From JBBDXA01 sp040902585 (lineage in GTDB: Bacteria; Planctomycetota; Phycisphaerae; Phycisphaerales; Phycisphaeraceae), in NCBI GenBank assembly GCA_040902585.1, contig JBBDXA010000105.1, positions 1 through 5,221 of the forward strand: a stretch of DNA of 5,221 nt, given 5' to 3'. This document shows positions 1 through 5,106 of the stretch, piece by piece. Under the pieces are notes generated by a model that ran no database searches, was not told the DNA's origin, and was given only the letters and a program-made list of their open reading frames with translations. The position numbers and the translations under genes are program-made. The stretch's first letter is position 1, and each line of letters starts with the position of its first letter.

Positions 1-233
1 TAACGACTCGGTTTGCAGGCTGTATGCTCGACCCTCCCCCAGCCCCTCCCTAAGAGGGAGGGGAGTCAGACAGGCCCGCGTCAAGTGTCATGCACTTCCC
101 ACGCGTCTCAACCTTCCCATCTGACGCGTCTACCTCCTCCATCCTCCGATAACCCACCTCCTCCTTATCGGCCCCAGCACCCTCTTAACCCCCCTCTCCA
201 AAAACCCCCTGAAAAAAAGCTTTGCAGTGGGAC
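1..233. other. Gene-free C-rich region upstream of the lexA-side promoter
   Basis: I see no convincing gene here. The stretch is strongly pyrimidine-biased on the plus strand from about 115 to 212. It contains a REP-like palindrome (31-63) and a perfect 7-bp inverted repeat, CCGATAA at 146-152 and TTATCGG at 165-171, around a 12-nt loop. The only sizeable open frame is rich in proline, serine and arginine and reads straight through the palindrome, so it looks non-coding. The window opens with TAA, which might be the stop of an upstream gene, but this cannot be tested. Confidence 0.55.
31..63. repeat. REP-like GC-rich palindrome
   Basis: CCCCTCCCT (43-51) and AGGGAGGGG (55-63) form a perfect 9-bp stem with a 3-nt AAG loop. 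A CCCTCCCCCAG flank (32-42) precedes it. Short intergenic palindromes of this C-rich/G-rich type are dispersed in many GC-rich bacterial genomes. A related copy lies on the minus strand at 1683-1716 and shares the CCCTC(A)CCCCAGCC head. There is no T-run after the stem on either strand, so a terminator role is not evident. Confidence 0.6.
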
Positions 234-262
234 TTGACATACGGACGATGTTAGGTTAACCT
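234..262 (+). promoter_or_regulatory. Probable sigma-70 promoter for the ORF-lexA unit
   Basis: A perfect -35 hexamer TTGACA lies at 234-239. A weaker -10 candidate, TAACCT at 257-262, follows after a 17-bp spacer and keeps the first T, second A and last T of TATAAT. Transcription would start near 269, giving a leader of about 120 nt to the ATG at 392. It faces the uncharacterised frame and lexA and is the only promoter-like match I found upstream of them. The -10 assignment is less certain than the -35. Confidence 0.6.
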
Positions 263-263
263 A
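252..263. promoter_or_regulatory. Perfect 12-bp palindrome over the -10 box, candidate operator
   Basis: TAGGTTAACCTA is its own reverse complement and covers the proposed -10 box, where a bound dimeric repressor would block RNA polymerase. LexA commonly represses its own gene, so LexA is the natural candidate. The sequence is neither the enterobacterial CTGT-N8-ACAG box nor the Gram-positive GAAC-N4-GTTC box. The wider stretch reads TTAG-N7-TACT, one base longer than the TTAG-N6-TACT pattern known from Xanthomonas LexA. The palindrome is seen; LexA binding is inferred. Confidence 0.45.
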
Positions 264-335
264 CTCCAAACGACCCTAACAAGGAAGTTTCAAGGTGGGT
301 CAAGGCGTCGGTCGAACAACTAGCGGTGCGATGAG

Positions 336-361
336 GTGAACCCCAACTGATGGTGGTTCAC
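336..361 (+). promoter_or_regulatory. Leader stem-loop that would hide an upstream ATG
   Basis: GTGAACC (336-342) pairs perfectly with GGTTCAC (355-361). CCA (343-345) can add pairs with TGG (351-353) around a bulged T, leaving a 5-nt loop. The structure encloses the ATG at 350 and sequesters part of its possible ribosome binding site (AGGTGA, 334-339). This argues for the downstream ATG at 392 as the usable start. Whether the hairpin is regulatory is unknown. Confidence 0.4.
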
Positions 362-391
362 GAGTCGCCTAACGCAAGGGAGACCACAGCC

Positions 392-1240
392 ATGGCTATT
401 CCGCTGATCATGACCGGACCTGGTGGCGACTACGTGACGGCCTATTACGTGAAGGGCGCAGGGCTTTCCAAGGTGCAAAGTCGGGCCAAACAGGTGAATC
501 GCTCGTTTTCCGCACAGTCCGATACGGAATCCGCAGGCGGGTTCGCGGGCCACGGATGGGCGGGCAACGGCAACGGCAACGGCTCCCCACAGGCTCAGGC
601 CCAGGCAATAGCCCGTGGCGAAGATGTGTTTGAACACGCGGAGCCGGTGGATGCGGGCACGTACGCTCCGCAGGCGACCGCCCGAGGCGTGAGCAGCCTT
701 CTGGCTCGTTACGAAGGCCGGATGCCGCAGGCCGCAGTCAACGCCGGTGCCCTCGCCGCCGCCGAAGCGTGGCTGGCGGACCAGCAGCGGGGGTTGATGG
801 CCATGCCGCTGGCGATCCCGCTGTTCAGTGCCGGACAATTGCTCCGGCCTCCTCTGCCGCTGCGGGGGATGGGAGAGGGCAGCACTGGCGACCAACCCGT
901 TGTCACCCAAGCCTCAAGCCTTCAAGCCTTGCAACAACCCGACGCCGACTGTGTAGTCGCCGTCCTCGATACAGACCCCGACCCCCAATCCGATCCCGAC
1001 AACCCAATACAGGAGACCTCCCATGAGCATCACCCCGAACCTGACCTTGAAGCAACTTCACATCCTGACGCGTATCCGCGACTCACGAGTGGCGCGTGGC
1101 GTTTCCCCGACCCTGCAGGAGCTGGCCGAAGAGCTCGGCGTCAGCAAGGTCACCATCTTCGAACACGTCGAAGCGCTCATCAAAAAGGGGGCCTTGCACC
1201 GCGATGCAAACAAGGCTCGCTCTTTGACCGTCAATCCTGA
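392..1240 (+). CDS. Uncharacterised ORF upstream of lexA, 3' end overlapping lexA
   Basis: I do not recognise this protein. The chosen start, ATG 392, has GGGAG (378-382) 9 nt upstream; an alternative ATG at 350 lies inside a stem-loop. From 392 to about 835 codon choice is typical of coding DNA here (GCC, GGC, CTG and GTG common). The product begins MAIPLIMTGPGGDYV and has a Gly-Asn repeat near residue 60 and an Ala-rich, probably helical stretch near residues 110-135. No signal peptide or clear membrane segment is visible. After about 845 it reads through a REP-like relic (PPLPLRGMGEG), then an Asp-Pro-rich stretch, then 218 nt of lexA out of frame. A true gene probably ended earlier, and the present 3' end may result from repeat insertion or a frameshift. 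If expressed, it would share the lexA promoter and be SOS-controlled (inference). Confidence 0.4.
   Translation: MAIPLIMTGPGGDYVTAYYVKGAGLSKVQSRAKQVNRSFSAQSDTESAGGFAGHGWAGNGNGNGSPQAQAQAIARGEDVFEHAEPVDAGTYAPQATARGVSSLLARYEGRMPQAAVNAGALAAAEAWLADQQRGLMAMPLAIPLFSAGQLLRPPLPLRGMGEGSTGDQPVVTQASSLQALQQPDADCVVAVLDTDPDPQSDPDNPIQETSHEHHPEPDLEATSHPDAYPRLTSGAWRFPDPAGAGRRARRQQGHHLRTRRSAHQKGGLAPRCKQGSLFDRQS
563..583 (+). repeat. Hexanucleotide tandem repeat (GGCAAC)3.5
   Basis: Three full GGCAAC units and a partial fourth run head to tail and encode Gly-Asn-Gly-Asn in the uncharacterised frame. Because the unit is 6 bp, gain or loss of a unit would keep the frame. Confidence 0.7.
848..880. repeat. Degenerate REP-like relic inside the ORF upstream of lexA
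   Basis: CCTCT (851-855) and AGAGG (874-878) bracket a GC-rich core, and on the minus strand the segment begins CCCTCTCCCATCCCCCGC. This resembles the C-rich/G-rich palindromes at 31-63 and 1683-1716 but is poorly conserved. It is translated as PPLPLRGMGEG, the kind of peptide produced when such a repeat is read in frame. It coincides with the point where the reading frame stops looking like normal coding sequence. Confidence 0.35.
1011..1015 (+). promoter_or_regulatory. Ribosome binding site of lexA
   Basis: AGGAG lies 7 nt before ATG 1023, an ideal spacing. This fixes the lexA start and shows that lexA does not depend on translation of the upstream frame. Confidence 0.75.
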
Positions 1241-1661
1241 GGTCGAGCTGCCCGATGAAGAGCGGAACACCCGCCTGCCCCTGGTCGGCACCATCGCCGC
1301 GGGCAAGCCGATCGACGCCGTCGAAAGCCGGGACTTCCTCGATCTCGAGGAAATCTTCGTCCCCCGCCGCCGTCAGAGCAAAGCCGCCGGCGACATCTTC
1401 GTCCTCAAAGTCAAGGGCGATTCGATGATCGAAGAGCACATCAAGACCGGCGACTACGTCGTGTGTGAAAAGCGCACCACCCCGCGCAACGGCGAAACCG
1501 TCGTCGCCCTGCTCGAAGAAGACGGTGAAGCGACCCTCAAGAAGTTCTACAAGGAGCGCGACCGCATCCGCCTCCAGCCCGCCAACAGCAAGTACGAGCC
1601 GATCTACGCCAAGAAGGTCGCGATCCAGGGCGTGGTCATCGGCGTGATTCGGCAGTATTGA
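1023..1661 (+). CDS. lexA: LexA repressor, SOS-response transcription factor and autoprotease
   Basis: LexA represses DNA-damage genes and, when RecA filaments form, cleaves itself to release them. The 212-residue product is of normal family length. Residues 8-70 form the winged helix-turn-helix DNA-binding domain, with the recognition region around GVSKVTIFEHVEAL (39-52). A linker leads to the cleavage site in LVGTIAAG, with the scissile bond expected between Ala93 and Gly94. The S24 peptidase domain carries the nucleophile Ser134 (KGDSMI) and the general-base Lys173 (ATLKKF), and ends GVVIGVIRQY. All catalytic residues are present, so it should be self-cleaving. The start is set by AGGAG 7 nt upstream. 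lexA probably belongs to the transcript starting near 269, whose -10 box overlaps a palindrome, consistent with autorepression. It converges with alr. The recognition helix differs from that of E. coli, so a different operator is expected. Confidence 0.96.
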   Translation: MSITPNLTLKQLHILTRIRDSRVARGVSPTLQELAEELGVSKVTIFEHVEALIKKGALHRDANKARSLTVNPEVELPDEERNTRLPLVGTIAAGKPIDAVESRDFLDLEEIFVPRRRQSKAAGDIFVLKVKGDSMIEEHIKTGDYVVCEKRTTPRNGETVVALLEEDGEATLKKFYKERDRIRLQPANSKYEPIYAKKVAIQGVVIGVIRQY

Positions 1662-1682
1662 TTGACCCGCGGGCGGCTCCGG

Positions 1683-1716
1683 CCCCTCTTCCCCGCGAGA
1701 CGGCTGGGGTGAGGGC
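1683..1716. repeat. REP-like GC-rich palindrome downstream of lexA
   Basis: CCCCTCTTCCCC near 1683-1694 and GGGGTGAGGG (1706-1715) form an imperfect stem. Read on the minus strand the element begins GCCCTCACCCCAGCC, matching the head of the palindrome at 31-63. It lies 22 nt past the lexA stop. No T-run follows, so it looks like a dispersed repeat rather than a classical terminator. Confidence 0.5.
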
Positions 1717-1776
1717 ACAACCGCACGTTGGCGCGCGATGAAGCGCGCGGTCGCCGACAGGTGGACCTCGCAGACT

Positions 1777-1802
1777 CGGTCCGACCGCTAACCGTCGGAC
1801 CG
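1777..1802. terminator. Stem-loop between convergent lexA and alr, candidate bidirectional terminator
   Basis: CGGTCCGAC (1777-1785) and GTCGGACCG (1794-1802) are perfect reverse complements around an 8-nt loop. The stem sits 14 nt beyond the alr stop and about 115 nt beyond the lexA stop, so it could serve both genes. Neither side has a real U-tract (GTTACTG follows on the plus strand), so intrinsic termination would be weak. A second, smaller 6-bp GCGCGC stem lies at 1731-1748. Confidence 0.5.
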
Positions 1803-1816
1803 TTACTGTGATGGAT

Positions 1817-3223
1817 TCACACCGCCGAGACTTTTAGCCGATCGCTCGCCATCGCCACGGCCGCCGGGGCGGTGCTGGTGTACACGCGTCCGATGCGCGG
1901 CGAGATGCGGCAGAGCACTTCATAAGGCGAAGAGCTTGCCGCGGCTGCGAGCGCAGGCAGGTAGCAGGGCGATGTCGGGTCATCGCTGATGATTTCAACG
2001 ACATCTTCCAGTTGCGCCAGCGGCGCGCCTGTGCCGCCGCGAGCGGGAGTCAGATCGATGATGATCTGATCCATATTCACCCGGCCGACGATGGGGGCGT
2101 GGATCGCTGATTCGTCGGCCTGCCCGCGGGACTTCAAGAGCCGCACACAGCCTTTGTTGGTCAGCGCGAGCGGTAGGCCATCCGCATAGCCCACCGGCAC
2201 GATGCCCAGGTAACTGTCGCGCGCCAGGCTTGCGGTGCAGCCGTAGCCCACGGTTGCGCCCGCGGCGTACTTGCGGACATGGACGATGCGGCTGCGCCAG
2301 CGGATCGCCGGCTGAAGCTGGGCGCTCTGCGGTTGAATCACTTCGTGGCCATCGACGGTTTCGAAGGCGTCGAAGATGCCGGTGTCGGAGGAGTTGAGGT
2401 GGTCTTCAAAATCCGAACCGTCGCGGGCGTCCACACGGGTCTCGTCGGCGGACCGCCGCGACCCGTGGCACCCTGCGAAGCCGCGAGCGGCGGTCATCCA
2501 GGCGGGCGCGCCGTAGCCGTACAGGCCCAGGCCGATGCGGACCATGTCCAGGTGGTACTTCGAATCGCGCAGGGCTGCGTGCGTCGCCGCGGCGTGCAGG
2601 AGGACCGTGTCGGCAATATGAGCCTTGTGCTCGCCAACCGCGCCTTGGAAAAGGTCAAGCTGCGATTGCGTGAACTCCGCCTCGCTGTCAGCGGCGGCGA
2701 AGTGGGTCCAGATGCCCGAGAGCTTCACGTGCCGCAGCGTCGCCACTTTCTTCAGGACCGCGCCGAGCTGCTCCACCGGCAGACCGCCCCGGCTCATGCC
2801 TGAGTCCACGGCCAGGTGAATCGGCACCCGGCAGTCGTAGCTCGCGCCGATCGAGTTGACCGTCACGAGCTGATCGGGCGAGTCGATGGACAGGTGCAGT
2901 TGTCCGGCGAGCATGGCGTGATGCAGCCGGGCCGTCTCCGGCTTGGTCCGCACGGGCATGAGAATGAGGATCGGCCGGGTGATGGGATGGGCGAGCAGAT
3001 CGTGTGCCTGGGCGGGGGAGTAGACGGCGAACATGTCCGCCCCACCCTGATCGAGGCATCGTGCAACTTCGCCGGCCCCAGTCCCGTAGGCGTCGGCCTT
3101 GAGTACGGCACAAAGTCTTGCCGGGCCTCCTTGCGAGTTGGGCCGGTCCAGCATCTGCCGCCAGGTCTTAATGTTGTGCCGAAGGGCGACCAGGTCGACC
3201 TCCAGCCAGCTTGTATCAGTCAT
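1817..3223 (-). CDS. alr: Alanine racemase with an internal insertion
   Basis: This cytoplasmic PLP enzyme interconverts L- and D-alanine for peptidoglycan. In the 468-residue product, Lys42 in AVLKADAYGTG holds PLP, and Tyr327 in ATVGYGCT is the second catalytic base. Arg145 (DSGMSRGG), His174 (THF), Arg229 (VRIGLGLYGYG), GYADGLP (345-351), GRVNMDQ (380-386) and PYEVLCRISPRIGRVY (433-448) match family motifs. The usual HxANS segment reads HAAATHAA, a deviation at PLP-phosphate contacts. The N-terminal TIM barrel and C-terminal beta domain are complete. Between LYGYGA and LQPAIRW are about 63 residues where a dozen or two are usual; part is encoded by a repeat hairpin (2433-2473). The family is usually 360-400 residues, so the insertion explains much of the excess. 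I chose ATG 3223 because the conserved WLEVDLVALRHN follows it directly. An in-frame ATG at 3277 would add 18 unconserved residues. Neither start has a strong ribosome binding site. Confidence 0.93.
   Translation of the reverse strand: MTDTSWLEVDLVALRHNIKTWRQMLDRPNSQGGPARLCAVLKADAYGTGAGEVARCLDQGGADMFAVYSPAQAHDLLAHPITRPILILMPVRTKPETARLHHAMLAGQLHLSIDSPDQLVTVNSIGASYDCRVPIHLAVDSGMSRGGLPVEQLGAVLKKVATLRHVKLSGIWTHFAAADSEAEFTQSQLDLFQGAVGEHKAHIADTVLLHAAATHAALRDSKYHLDMVRIGLGLYGYGAPAWMTAARGFAGCHGSRRSADETRVDARDGSDFEDHLNSSDTGIFDAFETVDGHEVIQPQSAQLQPAIRWRSRIVHVRKYAAGATVGYGCTASLARDSYLGIVPVGYADGLPLALTNKGCVRLLKSRGQADESAIHAPIVGRVNMDQIIIDLTPARGGTGAPLAQLEDVVEIISDDPTSPCYLPALAAAASSSPYEVLCRISPRIGRVYTSTAPAAVAMASDRLKVSAV
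2433..2473. repeat. Repeat hairpin inserted in frame within alr
   Basis: CACGGGTC (2434-2441) and GACCCGTG (2460-2467) form an 8-bp stem around an 18-nt GC-rich loop, with GGCACCC at the outer edge (2467-2473). The two stem octamers are identical to those of both hairpins at 5113-5146 and 5186-5220. The loop start TCGTCGGCG also matches the right-hand copy there, and the flank matches GGGTGCC at 5107-5113 in inverse orientation. On the alr strand it encodes GCHGSRRSADETRV (residues 251-264), inside the part of the racemase that has no counterpart in typical family members. Confidence 0.75.
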
Positions 3224-3562
3224 GTCAATGCGTCTCGCCTCGGCTCCATCCGCCCGAGCGCATGTCAGAAAAAGCATGGGCGCATGGGCTCATTGTTTGT
3301 ATCTGTCCGCGCCGCCCTCTAGAATGAAAAATCGTCAGGTCGACGCGATCCTTGGCGGTACGCCTTGGGTGGCACTTTTTGGGTGGCACACTCTGAGGCT
3401 CGGCGAAGGGCGTGGCCGGCGCGCAACAAGCGTCCCACCACGCCCTTCGCAAAGCCTCAAGGCGTGCCACCCGAAATGGCTGCGGGCTCAGACCGGGCGA
3501 TCGTATTCCTTCCGGCTTTCAGTGTTCCCCTCGCATCGGGCATTGACTGACCTTCGTGTCCG
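3224..3562. other. Divergent intergenic region between alr and the helicase gene
   Basis: No credible gene lies here apart from a possible 18-residue N-terminal extension of alr (to 3277). The main content is a paired-hairpin repeat (3361-3472). A weak minus-strand -10 candidate for alr, TACAAA, is the complement of 3296-3301, but no good -35 accompanies it. On the helicase side I found no convincing promoter and no Shine-Dalgarno sequence in the 90 nt before ATG 3563. The repeat therefore separates the two genes' regulatory regions, or lies in the helicase leader if transcription starts upstream of it. Confidence 0.5.
3361..3472. repeat. Paired-hairpin repeat upstream of the helicase gene
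   Basis: A left arm (3381-3415) and a right arm (3438-3472) are reverse complements at 30 of 35 positions, separated by 22 nt. The right arm also folds on itself: CACGCCCTT (3440-3448 region) pairs with AAGGCGTG (3459-3466) with one bulge. The left arm's own hairpin has decayed. The loop motif, GAGGCTTTGCGA on the complement of the right arm, is shared with GAGGCTCTGCGA at 5125-5136. An 11-bp direct repeat, TTGGGTGGCAC, occurs at 3365-3375 and 3379-3389, suggesting a duplicated edge. The design resembles a REP pair (BIME). Confidence 0.7.
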
Positions 3563-5077
3563 ATGCAGACCCCTGTTATGACTGATCAACCCGACATGCC
3601 TGATTCGCCCGAAGCCACCGCTCTCCCCGCGTCCCCCGGTACGACTGCCCCTGCTGCACCGGCAACCGAAGGCGATGCGCCCCCTGCCCCCATCACCGCC
3701 GCCGCAGCCGGCGCGCCGACTGATGTCTTTGACGCGGATGTCACCTTCGAGTCCATGGGCATCCGCTCCAGTGTCCTCAAAGGCATTCACGCGATGGGCT
3801 TCCAGTTCCCCACCTCGATCCAGGCCAAGCTCATCCCCGCCATCCTCAACGGCAAAGATGTCATCGGCCAGGCTCGCACCGGCACCGGCAAGACCGCAGC
3901 CTTCGGCCTGCCCATTCTGCAACTGGCGGATAAAGACACCCCCATGCAGGCCCTGATCCTCGTCCCCACGCGCGAGCTTGCCGCGCAGGTCGCTTCTGAA
4001 TTAGACGAGATCGGCCAGTTCACCCCCATCCGCACCACCTGCATCATCGGCGGCGAATCCATGCGCCAGCAGGCACGCGATCTGAAAGCGGGCGGGCACA
4101 TCATTGTCGGCACGCCCGGCCGCGTGTGGGACATGTTCGGCCGCGGCGAGATCAACTTCGACCGCGTGCGCTTCGCCGTGCTCGACGAAGTGGACCGCAT
4201 GCTCGACATCGGCTTCCGCGAAGACATCCGCAAAATCCTCAAGTCCATCCGTTGCGAACACCAGACCATGTTCGTCTCGGCGACCATCAGCGATGAGATC
4301 GAACGCCTGGCCCGCAGCTACATGAAGCCGGATGTGGAGAAGATCATCACCATCGCCGGTGCCCTGACCGTGTCGCTGGTGGATCAGAAATATCTGAACG
4401 TCGAGCCTTGGGACAAGCGGGCCCTTCTGCTGATGCTCTTCCGCAAGGAACAGCCCGAGAGCACGGTGGTGTTCTGCCGAACGAAGGCGACGGTGGACAA
4501 GCTTTCCAAGTATCTCAAAGACCACAACATCGACGCCCGCCCCATCCACGGCGACATGCCGCAGAACAAACGTACCCGCGTCATGGACTCCATGCGCGAA
4601 GGCAAGCTCGATGTGCTCATCGCCTCCGACCTTGCCGCCCGCGGACTGGACATCGATCACATCACGCACGTGGTGAATTACGACCTGCCGGAAGACCCGG
4701 ATATTTACGTCCACCGCATCGGGCGCACGGCTCGCGTCGGTCGCCGCGGCGTCGCGTGGTCCTTCGTCGCGCCGGGTGAAGGGCAGCGGCTGACGGATAT
4801 CGAAATCCTCACCAGTGCGATGATTACCAGAATGGAATACCCCGACTTCGTGCCCGGCCCGGTGCCGGCGGATGTCGTGCGCGGGCATCGTCCGTCAGGC
4901 GTGCGCCCGACCAATGCCGTGGACAAGCTCGCCGCGAAGGCAGCCGAGCGCGTGGGTTCGTCATCGCTGGATGACCTGTCGCCCGAGGAACTCGCCCGCC
5001 GATTCCCTGGCGGCGTGATCCCCAAGACCGCGCCCAAGTCAACGCTGGGCTCGAAGTTCAAACGCAAACGCCGGTGA
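3563..5077 (+). CDS. DEAD-box family ATP-dependent RNA helicase with DEVD motif II
   Basis: This cytoplasmic protein would unwind RNA duplexes using ATP, in ribosome assembly, RNA decay or cold adaptation. The 504-residue product opens with about 55 Ala/Pro/Thr-rich, probably disordered residues. The two-domain core then carries the Q motif (F62, with Q87 in PTSIQ), motif I ARTGTGKT (104-111), Ia PTRELA (135-140), GG (163-164), Ib TPGR (184-187), motif II DEVD (208-211), III SAT (239-241), IV VVFCRTK (302-308), V ASDLAARGLDI (354-364) and VI HRIGRTAR (384-391). DEVD replaces DEAD, and motif VI has RTAR where RTGR is usual. The catalytic acids and arginines remain, so activity is expected. The tail of about 100 residues has no domain I recognise and ends in the basic KFKRKRR. 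The core looks most like the DeaD/CshA group, but I cannot assign a subfamily. ATG 3578 and ATG 3596 are alternative starts; none has a clear ribosome binding site. Confidence 0.94.
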   Translation: MQTPVMTDQPDMPDSPEATALPASPGTTAPAAPATEGDAPPAPITAAAAGAPTDVFDADVTFESMGIRSSVLKGIHAMGFQFPTSIQAKLIPAILNGKDVIGQARTGTGKTAAFGLPILQLADKDTPMQALILVPTRELAAQVASELDEIGQFTPIRTTCIIGGESMRQQARDLKAGGHIIVGTPGRVWDMFGRGEINFDRVRFAVLDEVDRMLDIGFREDIRKILKSIRCEHQTMFVSATISDEIERLARSYMKPDVEKIITIAGALTVSLVDQKYLNVEPWDKRALLLMLFRKEQPESTVVFCRTKATVDKLSKYLKDHNIDARPIHGDMPQNKRTRVMDSMREGKLDVLIASDLAARGLDIDHITHVVNYDLPEDPDIYVHRIGRTARVGRRGVAWSFVAPGEGQRLTDIEILTSAMITRMEYPDFVPGPVPADVVRGHRPSGVRPTNAVDKLAAKAAERVGSSSLDDLSPEELARRFPGGVIPKTAPKSTLGSKFKRKRR

Positions 5078-5106
5078 TTTCAGCGGTGAGTAGTGCCTTG
5101 CATTTT

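Noticed and set aside
13..237. Open frame of 74 codons at the left edge
   Set aside because: It reads through the REP-like palindrome, is dominated by Pro, Ser and Arg, has no ribosome binding site and ends inside the -35 box of the lexA-side promoter.
331..339. Two-codon minimal upstream frame ATG AGG TGA in the leader
   Set aside because: It is short enough to arise by chance and has no ribosome binding site, so there is no support for attenuation.
320..910. 196-codon minus-strand frame opposite the uncharacterised ORF
   Set aside because: Its product is rich in His, Arg and Cys with no recognisable motif, as expected of a complementary-strand shadow in GC-rich coding DNA.
949..973. CTGT and ACAG half sites upstream of lexA, resembling an E. 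coli SOS box
   Set aside because: The half sites are 17 nt apart rather than 8, so they do not form an enterobacterial LexA box.
769..1026. 85-codon plus frame ending in an ATGA overlap with lexA
   Set aside because: After about 875 it is full of rare CGA arginine codons and has no start signal. The ATGA overlap is noted only as a possible trace of an older frame.
1083..1718. 211-codon minus frame antisense to lexA
   Set aside because: It mirrors the lexA codons, has no known motif and no plausible start, while lexA on the other strand is certain.
2279..2803. 174-codon plus frame antisense to alr
   Set aside because: The product (Val, Gly, Arg, His rich) is a typical shadow; alr motifs on the minus strand are unambiguous.
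3224..3277. 18-residue N-terminal extension of alanine racemase
   Set aside because: MLFLTCARADGAEARRID resembles nothing in the family and precedes the conserved WLEVDL start; kept only as an alternative start.
4001..4888. 295-codon minus frame antisense to the helicase
   Set aside because: Long but composed of His, Asp, Val and Gly repeats mirroring the helicase codons; no domain or start signal is visible.
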